A DNA stretch of 64,000 nucleotides, taken from DTPS01 sp049591295 (lineage in GTDB: Bacteria; Acidobacteriota; UBA4820; DSQY01). The notes beneath the pieces were generated by a model that was not told the DNA's origin, searched no databases, and saw only the letters and a list, made by a program, of their open reading frames with translations. Position 1 is the first letter of the stretch. Every line of letters begins with the position of its first letter. Made by a program: the position numbers and the translations under genes. Positions 16,615 through 25,176 of the stretch are shown in pieces. The stretch is from assembly GCA_049591295.1 (NCBI GenBank), contig JBAWEQ010000025.1, positions 43,888 through 107,887 on the forward strand. Reading direction: 5' to 3'.

Positions 16615-17948
16615 GCCCCGCTCCTGCTGAAGGGAAGCACGATCCGGAAGCAGGTGCCCGGTCCCTCTTTCTCCGCTAGGTCGAGGGTGCCTCCCAGGCC
16701 CTCTGCTATTCGCCTGGCGATGGGAAGCCCCAGGCCCGTTCCCCCCATCTTTGTGGTATAGAAGATCTCGAAGATCTTCTCGCGCTTGTCCTCGGGGATG
16801 CCAGGCCCCTCGTCGCAGGTTTCCAACATGAGCTTGTCCCCGCGCGCAAAGGCCCTCATCGAGATCGCTCCGGGGGCCTCCGCGGCTTGGATGGAATTCA
16901 GGACGAGGTTCAAGACGCAGGTCCGGAGGAGGGCCTCGTCGGTCTCCACGGACGGGAGCCCGGGCGCCACCTCCCAGGCCACCTGCACGCCTTTCCGCCG
17001 GGCCTCCTCGGCCACGAGCTCCGCGGTGGCCTCCAGGATGGCAGCCACCCTGGTGCTCTGGATTGCGGGTTTGAGAGGCCTGGCGAACATGAGGAAGTCG
17101 TTCACCAGCCGCTCGAGCCGCCTGATCTCGCGCTCCATGGGCCTGATCCAGGAGGCGAGCTGCTCGGGCTTGGCCCCCGAGGCCGCCTCCTCTTCGAACA
17201 GCTGGAGGTTCATCTGGAGGGAATTCAGGGGGTTCTTGATCTCGTGGGCCAGCCCCGAACTCAAAAGGCCCAGGTAGGAGAGGCGCATCTGGTTCTGGGC
17301 CTCGGCTTCGATGCGGCGGGTCAACCTCAGGATGCGGAGCACGTAGAGATAGGCCAACCCCAGCATGACGAGAATGATGAGGATCATCCCCACCAGCTTG
17401 GTGATGAGTTCGTTTCTGAACTGGCTGGCCTGGCGGGCCAGCACGTCCTCGCTCACGGAGAGGACGGCCTTGCCCATCTTCCCCGCCTCGATGGGGACCG
17501 GGACTTCGATGGGGATCCTGTTCCTGGTCTCCACCTTCTGCTGGCCGGGTTTCAGTCCGTGAGTGTCCATTCCGCCTGTGATGGAGCCTCCCACGAGCCG
17601 CTCCTGCCGGTCCACGAGCTGGCCGTGTTCGTCGTACAGCTCGACTGAATCGAAGATCGTTTTCTTCGTCAGGAAATCGTTGAGCCGCTGGGTGATCACC
17701 GTCTGCTGCTGGTACCCTTTGAGGGTCTGCGTTGTGGGCAGCTTGCTCAGCATGGTCTCCAACTCATTGGAGTAGGTTCTGAGCGTGCGGAAGACCTCCT
17801 TGTTGCTGAGATCGATGACGATGATCGTGGAACCAAGCCCCAGCACCGTGAGAAAGATGATGGCGAAGAGCGCCGAGGACCAGATCAGCTCGCGCTTGAA
17901 GGCGGACTTCCGGTTTTCGATTGGGGTGTCGCCCGGAAAGCTACCCAC
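16611..17948 (-). CDS. Membrane sensor histidine kinase (orphan)
   Basis: 445 residues: transmembrane segment about 20-46, an extracytoplasmic sensor of about 140 residues, a second transmembrane segment about 186-208, then HisKA with the phospho-acceptor His235 (GLAHEIKNPLNSL) and HATPase_c with N box (NLVLNSIQ), G1 (DEGPGIP) and G2 (GGTGLGLPI). No HAMP is obvious. The GTG start lies 1 base after the aroC stop, and its own stop overlaps ligA, so it is translated within an aroC-kinase-ligA operon. No response regulator is encoded nearby. The H-box style resembles NtrB/AtoS-type kinases; the signal is unknown. Confidence 0.92.
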   Translation of the reverse strand: MGSFPGDTPIENRKSAFKRELIWSSALFAIIFLTVLGLGSTIIVIDLSNKEVFRTLRTYSNELETMLSKLPTTQTLKGYQQQTVITQRLNDFLTKKTIFDSVELYDEHGQLVDRQERLVGGSITGGMDTHGLKPGQQKVETRNRIPIEVPVPIEAGKMGKAVLSVSEDVLARQASQFRNELITKLVGMILIILVMLGLAYLYVLRILRLTRRIEAEAQNQMRLSYLGLLSSGLAHEIKNPLNSLQMNLQLFEEEAASGAKPEQLASWIRPMEREIRRLERLVNDFLMFARPLKPAIQSTRVAAILEATAELVAEEARRKGVQVAWEVAPGLPSVETDEALLRTCVLNLVLNSIQAAEAPGAISMRAFARGDKLMLETCDEGPGIPEDKREKIFEIFYTTKMGGTGLGLPIARRIAEGLGGTLDLAEKEGPGTCFRIVLPFSRSGA

Positions 17949-17949
17949 G

Positions 17950-19098
17950 TCAGAACCTTTCGACCTGCAGCCTGTACTGCTCCAGATTGCACAGGACCTC
18001 CCCGAGGCTGTCCCCCCCGACCTTCTCCAGGAGGACTTCGGCCAGGCAGAGGGCCAGGACGGCCTCGCCGATCACGGCGGCCGCGGGAACGGCGCACACG
18101 TCGGACCGCTCCTTCTGGGCCTTGGCCGCCCGCTTCGTTCGGATGTCCACCGAGTCCAGCGGCTTCATCAGGGTGGACAGGGGTTTGAGGTAGGCCGTCA
18201 CGGCGATGACCTCGCCGTTGCTGATGCCCCCCTCCACGCCTCCGGCCCGATTGGTTTCCCGGTAGAAACCCCGCTGAATGTCGTAATAAACCGGGTCCTG
18301 CGTCTCCGCCCCGCGGCGCCCGCTCACTTGAACCCCGGCCCCCAGCTCCACGGCCTTCACCGAGGGGATGGAGAAGAAGTGGCCGCCCAGCTTCGCGTCG
18401 AGCCTCCGGTCCCAGTGAACGTGCGATCCCAGACCAGGAGGGACCCCCTCCGCCAGGACACACACGGAGCCGCCCAGCGTATCCCCGTCGGCAGCGGCGG
18501 CCCGGATGGCCTCCCGCACGCGCCTGGCCGCTTCGGGATCCGTCATGGGCATCTCCGGGTCCAGGCCCCGGCAGGCGCTCACCGTCTCTCCCGGCGGCGA
18601 CTGAATGCCCCCCACGCCCGTCACGCTGGAGCCGATGTGGATGCCGGCCTCCTCCAGGAGCCGTCTGCTCACGCTGCCGGCAGCCACGCGTGCGGCGGTT
18701 TCTCTGGCGCTGGCCCGTTCGAGGATGTCGCGGCAGTCCCGGCGGTCGTACTTGAGGGCCCCGGCCAGATCGGCGTGTCCCGGTCTCGGGATCGTGAAGA
18801 GTCGGTCGGCGGCACCCTGCGTCTCGCCCGTGGCCATGGTTTCCTGCCAGTTCGCGTGGTCGCGGTTGGTCACCAGCATGGCGATGGGGCTTCCCAGGGT
18901 CTCGCCTCGGCGGACGCCGGAGAGGATCTGCGCCTGGTCCCGCTCGATGCGCTGCCTGGCCCCCCTTCCCGCTCCAAGCTGCCGCCGCGCCAACTGCTCG
19001 TTGATGAACCCTTCGGTGAGGGACAACCCGGCCGGGCAGCCTTCCACGATGACGCTGAGGGAGGGTCCGTGGGATTCGCCGGCAGTGAGAAATCGCAT
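17950..19098 (-). CDS. aroC: Chorismate synthase
   Basis: A 382-residue enzyme making chorismate from EPSP with reduced FMN. Signatures: MRFLTAGESHGPSL, the family signature around RPGHADLAGALKY and RRDCRDILERASARET, and GVGGIQSPPGE. Start ATG 19098 is preceded by GGAGGGG; the longer frame upstream has no site. Other shikimate genes are absent from the window. It heads the aroC-kinase-ligA run. Confidence 0.96.
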   Translation of the reverse strand: MRFLTAGESHGPSLSVIVEGCPAGLSLTEGFINEQLARRQLGAGRGARQRIERDQAQILSGVRRGETLGSPIAMLVTNRDHANWQETMATGETQGAADRLFTIPRPGHADLAGALKYDRRDCRDILERASARETAARVAAGSVSRRLLEEAGIHIGSSVTGVGGIQSPPGETVSACRGLDPEMPMTDPEAARRVREAIRAAAADGDTLGGSVCVLAEGVPPGLGSHVHWDRRLDAKLGGHFFSIPSVKAVELGAGVQVSGRRGAETQDPVYYDIQRGFYRETNRAGGVEGGISNGEVIAVTAYLKPLSTLMKPLDSVDIRTKRAAKAQKERSDVCAVPAAAVIGEAVLALCLAEVLLEKVGGDSLGEVLCNLEQYRLQVERF

Positions 19099-19201
19099 GT
19101 CACCCCTCCGGGAGGGCAAATCCGGGCCAGATGCGAGGTGCGCCCACACCGATGAGCATACACGGTGGGTGCCCGGAATGAAAAGCGGACCGCACCCTCC
19201 C

Positions 19202-20107
19202 TCAGCTCCAGATGAAGGGGATCGGTAGAAAGCAGAGGGCGAACATCAGGATGGCGGCGAGCCCGAGAAGGACCTGAGCCGACGAAAGTGGCTGGCTGTC
19301 GTCGATGCAGGGGGGATGACGCAGCCCGAGGACGAAGAAGATGAGGCCCACCCAGATGATCCACTGGGGATGGAACAGGGCGAAAGCCAAGCACACCAAG
19401 CCCAGGGCCAGGCTGACGGCCCGATGGCGGCTCCGCAGGAAGCCGTAGAGGACGTGCCCGCCGTCCAGCTGGCCGATGGGGATGAGATTCAGTCCCTGCA
19501 CGAAGAAGCCGATCCAAGCCGCCAGCAGCACCGGGTTCTCAAAGAAGGTGATCTGGTGGGACCAGTGGTGGGTCATCACTCCGCGCAGGGCCCAGAAGGC
19601 CAGGGGAAGGTTCACGTTCATGCCCAAGTCCGCCGGCGAGTGGTACCCGACCAGGCCCAGCCAGAAGCCCAGCAGGGCGACCAGGACGCTGGCGCCGAAC
19701 CCCCACAAGGGTCCCATGGCGCCGACCTCCATGAGGATGCCGCGCGTGGCGATGGGGCTCTTCAGGCGGATGAAGGCACCGAAGGTGCCCAAGGACAGAT
19801 AGGGCGGGCCGGGGATGAAATAGGGCCACGTGACCTGGATCCCGTAACGCCGGGCCGTCAGGAAGTGGCCCATTTCGTGAACGCCCAGAATGAACAGGAG
19901 AGGCACCGCGAAGGGCGCTCCCAGGAAGATGGCCAGGGGATGATGGAGCATGTAACGCAGGTGCTCCAGGATTCCCATGTCGTAGAATTCCGGCAACAGG
20001 AGCACGCCGGCGTAGAGGGTGGTCCAAAGAGTCGCCGCCAGCAAGACACCATGGCGAAACCTGAAGGGTTCGGGATGGGGTAGCTGGACTACGTAGACCT
20101 GGTCCAA
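19202..20107 (-). CDS. M50-family (site-2-type) membrane metalloprotease
   Basis: A 301-residue multi-pass protein with the intramembrane zinc motif HEMGH (VHEMGHFLTARR) and the second motif LNLIPIGQLDGGHV carrying the aspartate ligand. It lacks a PDZ domain, so it is not a RseP orthologue of the full type. It is more like the small M50 peptidases of unknown substrate. The probable TTG start lies 3 bases after the HU-like gene's stop, and the weak start fits coupling. The substrate cannot be inferred. Confidence 0.88.
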   Translation of the reverse strand: MDQVYVVQLPHPEPFRFRHGVLLAATLWTTLYAGVLLLPEFYDMGILEHLRYMLHHPLAIFLGAPFAVPLLFILGVHEMGHFLTARRYGIQVTWPYFIPGPPYLSLGTFGAFIRLKSPIATRGILMEVGAMGPLWGFGASVLVALLGFWLGLVGYHSPADLGMNVNLPLAFWALRGVMTHHWSHQITFFENPVLLAAWIGFFVQGLNLIPIGQLDGGHVLYGFLRSRHRAVSLALGLVCLAFALFHPQWIIWVGLIFFVLGLRHPPCIDDSQPLSSAQVLLGLAAILMFALCFLPIPFIWS

Positions 20108-20110
20108 GTC

Positions 20111-20374
20111 TCAGTCAAAAAAATGGCTGGAGGGCTTGAACTTGATCGTTTTACCCGGGGGGATTTGGACGGCCTCGCCCGTCTTCAGGTTCCTGCCGAC
20201 CCCGCGCTTGCGTTCCTTGACCCGGAAAACCCCGAATCCGCGGAATTCCACGCGCTGCCCTTCGGACAAGGCGTCTCTGATGGCATCGAAAACCGTATCC
20301 ACCGCATCTTGAGCCTTGAGCTTGGGGAGATTGGCGGTCTTCGCAACTTCTACAACGATGTCGGCCTTGATCAT
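20111..20374 (-). CDS. HU/IHF-family DNA-binding protein
   Basis: 87 residues beginning MIKADIVVEVAKTANLPK, with the DNA-binding arm signature FRGFGVFRVKERKRGVGRNLKTGE and the PPGKTIKFKPS tail. The family is dimeric and bends DNA as a nucleoid protein. GGAGG precedes the start and a strong promoter lies upstream. A second IHF-like paralogue is at 25.2-25.5 kb. Confidence 0.95.
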   Translation of the reverse strand: MIKADIVVEVAKTANLPKLKAQDAVDTVFDAIRDALSEGQRVEFRGFGVFRVKERKRGVGRNLKTGEAVQIPPGKTIKFKPSSHFFD

Positions 20375-20404
20375 TACCGTTCCTCCAGACCAAGTGAAAT
20401 CGGC

Positions 20405-20433
20405 ACTATAGAGAGCTTTGGCACGGCTGTCAA
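20405..20433 (-). promoter_or_regulatory. Sigma-70 promoter of the HU-like gene
   Basis: On the minus strand TTGACA (20433-20428), a 17-base spacer and TATAGT (20410-20405), about 31 bases before the start codon. The match is strong and the spacing ideal. Confidence 0.75.
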
Positions 20434-20559
20434 GGCTGCCCTGGCCCGCTCGGCAAGCCTAGCGTCTTGGCGGTTCCAGACTCATGCGGCGATGAGACCA
20501 GACAGACCTGGATGGCGCCGGGCAGAGCGGACCCCCTTGAAGCCGTTCCCTGCCGCTGC

Positions 20560-20898
20560 TCACCGGAAGGATCCGATGGCCTCCCCCAATGAATCATAGG
20601 ATTCGAACACGGCGGCAAGCTGTGTGATCGACAGGAGGTCCTTGGTCTTCTTTGTCAGATTGGCGAGCTTCAGGGTCGCTCCCTGGTGACGCGCGGTGGT
20701 GTAAGCCGCCACCAGTTCGCCGAGCCCCGTGGAATCCATGAAGGACACCTCGCCCAGATCCACCACGATGCTCTTCTTTTCCTGGCCCAGGAGGTCCTTG
20801 ATCACGTCGCGCATGGTCACGTCACCAGCACCCAACGTGATGGCCCCCTTCAGTTCGAGCACGCTAACCCCGTCTTTCTCATAGGTGCGATGATTCAT
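20560..20898 (-). CDS. STAS-domain anti-anti-sigma factor (RsbV/SpoIIAA-like)
   Basis: A 112-residue single STAS domain with the conserved phosphorylation site Ser56 in FMDSTGLGELV. In partner-switching systems the unphosphorylated form binds the anti-sigma kinase and frees its client. The ATG overlaps the stop of the kinase gene as ATGA. The matching phosphatase lies 2.5 kb upstream on the same strand. The client sigma factor or other effector is not in the window. Confidence 0.93.
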   Translation of the reverse strand: MNHRTYEKDGVSVLELKGAITLGAGDVTMRDVIKDLLGQEKKSIVVDLGEVSFMDSTGLGELVAAYTTARHQGATLKLANLTKKTKDLLSITQLAAVFESYDSLGEAIGSFR

Positions 20899-21398
20899 TC
20901 AGGTTCCTCCTTAGGACCGCGTTTATCCAGATTGACCGTCATCACGAGGCCGAACCTCCCGTCGGCATCTCGAATGAATTGCACTTTATCGGTGAACTGC
21001 CGGATGAGAAAGATCCCCCGGCCGTTGGGTTTGAGAAGGTTCTCCGGATCCCTTGGATCGGAAAGCTTGCTCGTGTTGAATCCCGTGCCCTCGTCCCATA
21101 CCGTCATCGTGAAGGCGTCGGGAGTTCCGACCATCTCCACCTCGATCCACTTGCCGGGCTCTTTCTTGTTCCCGTGGAGAACGGCGTTGTTGACCGCCTC
21201 CCTGAGGGCCAGCGCCACCCAGTCCATCCGGTCGGCGGGAATGGGGACCTCACGGGCTACCTGGGCCAGGACCGTGTGGAAGAGGTCGGTGTACTTCAGG
21301 TGGGAGTGGACGCGGATGGAAATTCGAAGCGATTCCGGTCGGGATGGCGTCAGGCTCGTTCCCTTGCCGGCATTCAGTGTTGGATCGGCCAGCTTCAT
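20895..21398 (-). CDS. RsbW-like serine kinase / anti-sigma factor
   Basis: A 167-residue GHKL ATPase. The N box ALREAVNNAVLHGN and the G1/G2 boxes DEGTGFN and NGRGIFLIRQF are present, as in RsbW/SpoIIAB. It would phosphorylate the STAS protein encoded immediately downstream and sequester an unidentified partner. It has a strong promoter of its own about 30 bases upstream, so kinase and antagonist form a bicistron. Confidence 0.93.
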   Translation of the reverse strand: MKLADPTLNAGKGTSLTPSRPESLRISIRVHSHLKYTDLFHTVLAQVAREVPIPADRMDWVALALREAVNNAVLHGNKKEPGKWIEVEMVGTPDAFTMTVWDEGTGFNTSKLSDPRDPENLLKPNGRGIFLIRQFTDKVQFIRDADGRFGLVMTVNLDKRGPKEEPE

Positions 21399-21427
21399 GA
21401 GCGCTCTCCCTTCCCTCCGAAGTGGAA

Positions 21428-21456
21428 ATTATAGAGATCGGCGCTCCGGGGGTCAA
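21428..21456 (-). promoter_or_regulatory. Sigma-70 promoter of the rsbW-rsbV-like pair
   Basis: Minus strand TTGACC (21456-21451), 17-base spacer, TATAAT (21433-21428), ending 29 bases before the kinase ATG. It lies between the diguanylate cyclase stop and the kinase start. Confidence 0.75.
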
Positions 21457-21507
21457 CCAGCCGACGGGGCGTGCCCGCCGCCTGGCGCCGGATGCCTGGG
21501 GGGGGCT

Positions 21508-23262
21508 TCACTGGACCACGATGACCCTGTTCTTGCCCGCCTGTTTGGCCCCGTATAGCGCCTCATCCAGCTTTCGGAGGAGGGTCGGCAGATCCTGCTC
21601 CCCCTTGAGGTGGTCCGAGTGGAGCAGGCTGATGGAGCATCCCATGGCCAGCCCTCCCGCCTCCTCCTTTGGAAGCGCCTGGGTGGCGAAGCTCGACCGG
21701 ATCCGCTCGGCCTTCTCATGGGCCGCCTTCTCCTTGCAGCCCAGGAGGAGCACGATGAACTCGTCCCCGCCGTATCGCGCCGGCACGTCCTCCCGCCGCA
21801 GGGTTCGCCGCAGGAGGTCTCCGATCCGGTGGAGGACCTTGTCTCCCATCGCGTGCCCCAGGTGATCGTTCACCGCCTTGAAGTCGTCCAGGTCGATCAT
21901 GAGGAGGGCGAAGGGCGCCCTGTGGCGGCTGGAAAAGGAGAGCTCCTCCTCCAAGCGGTAGAGGAAGTAGGACCGGTTGTACAGACCCGTCAGCGGGTCC
22001 TGGATGGCCTGGAGGTGGAGGAAGCAGTTCTCGAGGGCTACCTCCAGAGACTGCGCGCAGAGTTCGAGCAGTTCCTGCTTCTTCTCCAGGGGAACCTCGG
22101 ATTGGTAGGAGTAGACGACGATGCCGCCAAATGGCTCCCCCCCATGGAGCAGGGGGAGGCCGAAGACGGAGGGCGGGATCATGAAGGGAGCCGTCTCGAG
22201 CGGCTGGAGGAACTCGAAGAGCCTTTCGCCGAGGCGCCTGCTGGGCTCGCTCAGCGGGAGCTGGTCGTACTGGAACCGGCGCTCCTCGGGAAGGTAGGTG
22301 GACCGGCTCTTCTCACCCTCGACCTGAACCAGGTAAATGGTCGTCGCGTATCGCTGGTAGAAGACCACCCCTATCCCGTCGGCCGGAAGCCACTGGGCGA
22401 GCGAACGCGTGAAGGATTCCACCATGGGCATGACGTCCAGGTCGGAACTGGCGGCCGCCGAAACGCGGCTCAGAATGGTCAGGTCCTCGACCCGGTTCTT
22501 GAGTTCGTCTTTCGTCTTGGTCAGCGTGCTCAGCAGCCAGGAGCCCGCCAGGACGAAGACTCCCAGGACGAGAAAGGAGAGGATTCCGATCTTGATGGCC
22601 ACGATGCTCAGCAGATAGCCCAGCGTGCAGATGGTGAAGCTGTAGGCCAGGTCCACGGTCACCGCTTCGCGCCAGAACTGTTTCAGGTCCGAGCGCCGGA
22701 GATATTCGCTGGGCACGAAGAAGATGTTGTTGACCCCCACGTAGACGGCAAAAGCCAGCAACGCCGCCCAGAATTCAGTCGAGTGACCGTGCGGGGGAAT
22801 TCTGCCGCCGGCCGCGCTGTAAGCGATCCAGGCGAACCCTATCCTGAGCAGGCGGTTCCCCGACGTCCCAAGGGAGAGATCCCGGATAACCCTCCTGGGG
22901 GCTTCTTCCCGTCTGAGGCGATCGAAATAATTGAAGCCCGCCGAGAGGAGGGCCAGGCCGGCGCCCGCCGCCGGCGAAACCAGGAAGAGGGCCACCAGGG
23001 CGAAGGAGATGTCGAAGGAGACATAGTAGTTGTTTGACCCCATCCCGAACTTGAAGTGCATGGCCAGGAATGACGCGGCCAGGAGAAGCACCAGCAGGGC
23101 CCAGGGACTCCCTTCCCCCAACCCCCAGATCTGGATTTTGGGATCGTGAATGATGGCGAGGCTTCCGGACGGGCCATAAAAACCGATGGCGATCCAGAGC
23201 GCCAGGCCCATTGCGAACTGCACGCATTCGTAAAGGCCTTGAGATCGCTCTTTCCCTGCCAT
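21508..23262 (-). CDS. Membrane diguanylate cyclase with GAF-like and GGDEF domains
   Basis: 584 residues: six to eight N-terminal hydrophobic segments (residues about 15-245), a coiled linker (LTKTKDELKNRVEDLTILSRVSAAAS), a GAF-like region (about 265-415) and a C-terminal GGDEF domain. The active motif GGDEF is at about residue 498, and an intact inhibitory I-site RxxD (RRED) lies five residues ahead. It should make c-di-GMP with product inhibition. It follows the SpoIIE-type phosphatase by 65 bases on the same strand, suggesting co-transcription and a link between partner switching and c-di-GMP. The start ATG 23262 has only a weak ribosome-binding site. Confidence 0.9.
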   Translation of the reverse strand: MAGKERSQGLYECVQFAMGLALWIAIGFYGPSGSLAIIHDPKIQIWGLGEGSPWALLVLLLAASFLAMHFKFGMGSNNYYVSFDISFALVALFLVSPAAGAGLALLSAGFNYFDRLRREEAPRRVIRDLSLGTSGNRLLRIGFAWIAYSAAGGRIPPHGHSTEFWAALLAFAVYVGVNNIFFVPSEYLRRSDLKQFWREAVTVDLAYSFTICTLGYLLSIVAIKIGILSFLVLGVFVLAGSWLLSTLTKTKDELKNRVEDLTILSRVSAAASSDLDVMPMVESFTRSLAQWLPADGIGVVFYQRYATTIYLVQVEGEKSRSTYLPEERRFQYDQLPLSEPSRRLGERLFEFLQPLETAPFMIPPSVFGLPLLHGGEPFGGIVVYSYQSEVPLEKKQELLELCAQSLEVALENCFLHLQAIQDPLTGLYNRSYFLYRLEEELSFSSRHRAPFALLMIDLDDFKAVNDHLGHAMGDKVLHRIGDLLRRTLRREDVPARYGGDEFIVLLLGCKEKAAHEKAERIRSSFATQALPKEEAGGLAMGCSISLLHSDHLKGEQDLPTLLRKLDEALYGAKQAGKNRVIVVQ

Positions 23263-23327
23263 TTGTTGAGCCTACGCCAAAACGGCACGAATGAGAAGGG
23301 TGCCTCCGGCGGGTGTTGCCCCCGAAG

Positions 23328-24545
23328 TCACTCCAGGCGGCGGATGTACACGGCGGTGCGATCGTCCGTGTATTTGCTGCCCACGCTGTAGGTGGCCACC
23401 AGATCCAGGAGGCCGCAGACCATCTGCCGCGCGTCAAACCGATCGTAATTGTCCCGCACGAAGGCCTGCACGCCTTCCTCTCCGAATTCTTTTCCGCTAG
23501 CATCGGAGGCCTCGCTGACGCCATCCGTGAACATGATGATGCTGTCCCCCGGATCCAGTTTGAAGAAGCCCCGCCGGTAGGTGCTGTCGGAGGTGGGGCC
23601 AAGGACCCGGCCCCCCTCCGTCATGGGGTAGAAGCGGTCCTTCTTGACCCTGTAATAGAAGGGAGGATTGTGGCCCGCGTTGCAGTAGATGAAGTGCCCC
23701 CCTCCCTGCTCCAGCTCGCCGTAAAACAGGGAAATGTACCGGGAGGTGAGGCGGGACCCATTGATGACGCGGTTCAGCTTCTCGAAGACCTTGACCGTCT
23801 TCTGGTCATCCGAAAGTCCCATCCTCAGGCCCATCACCACGTCCCTGGCCTGGAGGGCTGCCGGGAGACCGTGACCCGTGGCGTCGCCTATGGCCACGCC
23901 CAGGATGTTGGGATTGATGCGGATGAAGTCGTAGACGTCCCCCCCCACCAATTCGGCGGGCACGGAACGCCCGAAGATATCGAACCCTGGGAACTTCGGA
24001 GCCTCGTCAGGCAGGAGGGATAGCTGGATCTCCCGGCTCTGCAGGATGAGGCCTTCGAGCTGCTCCTTGGCCAGCTTCAGGTTGATCGCGTGCCGGACCG
24101 TCGAAAGGGCGAAGAGAACGTCGTCCCGATTCTCCAGCCATTCGCGCTGGACGGTGAAGGCGATGAGATAGGCATGGTTCGGGCCCACCGTGAGGGCCGC
24201 GAAGTGTTGCACCCCGAGCCTCTCCTCGAGTGCGGGGTCCACCCCTTCCGAATCCAGCCCCATATAGATGAACCCCTTGCGGCGAACCACCTGGATGGGC
24301 GGATAGGTCTGGGGGATGAGGTATCCGATGGGGACCGACGTGCCCGAGCCAAATTTGGCTTCGAGGCGGTAGCCCTGCTCGTCGAGATCGTACCCGTACA
24401 GCCGGGCCCCGGAAAAGCCGAAATCCTCCGAGAAGTCCTTCAGGATTCTCTCGATGATAAGCCCCAGGGTCTCGCGCAGGCTTTCCTGGTTTTCTATTTC
24501 GCTCAGCTGGTTTTCAACCTTGCGGAACAGCTCGTGGTAGTTCAT
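23328..24545 (-). CDS. SpoIIE/RsbU-type serine phosphatase with N-terminal sensor domain
   Basis: 405 residues: a GAF-like N-terminal domain (about 20-170), a short helical linker and a PP2C SpoIIE domain. Metal-binding aspartates are visible in VGGDVYDF, GDATGHGLPAAL, TDGVSEASD and TDDRTAVY. It is predicted to dephosphorylate a STAS antagonist, most simply the one encoded at 20.6 kb. The start lies 42 bases after the tRNA-Pro terminator with no promoter visible in that space, so expression may depend on read-through. Confidence 0.93.
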   Translation of the reverse strand: MNYHELFRKVENQLSEIENQESLRETLGLIIERILKDFSEDFGFSGARLYGYDLDEQGYRLEAKFGSGTSVPIGYLIPQTYPPIQVVRRKGFIYMGLDSEGVDPALEERLGVQHFAALTVGPNHAYLIAFTVQREWLENRDDVLFALSTVRHAINLKLAKEQLEGLILQSREIQLSLLPDEAPKFPGFDIFGRSVPAELVGGDVYDFIRINPNILGVAIGDATGHGLPAALQARDVVMGLRMGLSDDQKTVKVFEKLNRVINGSRLTSRYISLFYGELEQGGGHFIYCNAGHNPPFYYRVKKDRFYPMTEGGRVLGPTSDSTYRRGFFKLDPGDSIIMFTDGVSEASDASGKEFGEEGVQAFVRDNYDRFDARQMVCGLLDLVATYSVGSKYTDDRTAVYIRRLE

Positions 24546-24586
24546 GAGCCCTGGCCCTCCACCGGCGCAGGATCACCCAGAGATGG

Positions 24587-24611
24587 AAAAAACCAGGCCC
24601 GCGCCTGGTTT
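24587..24611 (-). terminator. Terminator after tRNA-Pro
   Basis: Minus-strand perfect 9-bp stem (AAACCAGGC / GCCTGGTTT), 4-base loop, then further T residues, 22 bases after the tRNA 3' end. It separates the ihf-merR-tRNA unit from the phosphatase gene. Confidence 0.85.
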
Positions 24612-24632
24612 GATCCGCTGGTCTTGAAGAGT

Positions 24633-24709
24633 TGGTCGGGACGACTGGATTTGAACCAGCGACCCCTTGCACCCCAAGCAAGTGCGCTACCAGGCTGCGC
24701 CACGTCCCG
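24633..24709 (-). tRNA. tRNA-Pro (anticodon GGG)
   Basis: A 77-nt cloverleaf on the minus strand: 7-bp acceptor stem CGGGACG / CGTCCCG, D arm with GCGCAGCCTGGTAGCGC, anticodon stem CTTGC / GCAAG with loop TTGGGGT (anticodon GGG, reading CCC/CCU), T arm CTGGTTCAAATCCAG, and a genomically encoded CCA end. It lies directly after the MerR-like gene, an arrangement common beside ihfA in several phyla. Confidence 0.97.
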
Positions 24710-24768
24710 ACCGGCCGATCCGGGGCTGAAGCTCCAAACCGGCACCGGATTTATACCACGGGGGCGCA

Positions 24769-25176
24769 TTACCTGTCAAAAGGGGAAGGACGGCTCAACA
24801 AGGAGTTCAGCCGGGACAGCCCCTCTCGGAGTCGGCCCAGCACCTCTCCCGGCTCGTGCTGCTGAAGGGCCTCTCCCCTTACCTTGCGGGCCGACGAGAG
24901 GAAGTCCCGCGCTCCGCGGATCGTGAACTTCCTCTCGTAGAGAAGCTCCTTGATCTGCAGAACGGCCTCGATGTCCCGCCTCCTGTAGAGCCGATGTCCC
25001 GATTGGGTCTTGTTGGGGCTCAACTGGGGGAACTGCTTCTCCCAGAACCGCAGGACGTGCGAGGGAACGCCGGTAATGTCGCAGACCTCGCCGATCTTGT
25101 AGTAGAGCTTCTGCGGGACCTGCTCCAAGGAGAAACGGGCCCCGGCCTCGCCTCTTTTTCTGGCCGCATTTTTCAT
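24769..25176 (-). CDS. MerR-family transcriptional regulator
   Basis: A 135-residue protein with a MerR winged helix-turn-helix (YYKIGEVCDITGVPSHVLRFWEKQF, then SGHRLYRRRDIEAVLQIKELL) and a short C-terminal region without the cysteines of metal-sensing MerR proteins. The ATG overlaps the ihf stop as ATGA. It belongs to the MerR type habitually encoded between an IHF-like gene and tRNA-Pro; the inducer is unknown. Confidence 0.92.
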   Translation of the reverse strand: MKNAARKRGEAGARFSLEQVPQKLYYKIGEVCDITGVPSHVLRFWEKQFPQLSPNKTQSGHRLYRRRDIEAVLQIKELLYERKFTIRGARDFLSSARKVRGEALQQHEPGEVLGRLREGLSRLNSLLSRPSPFDR

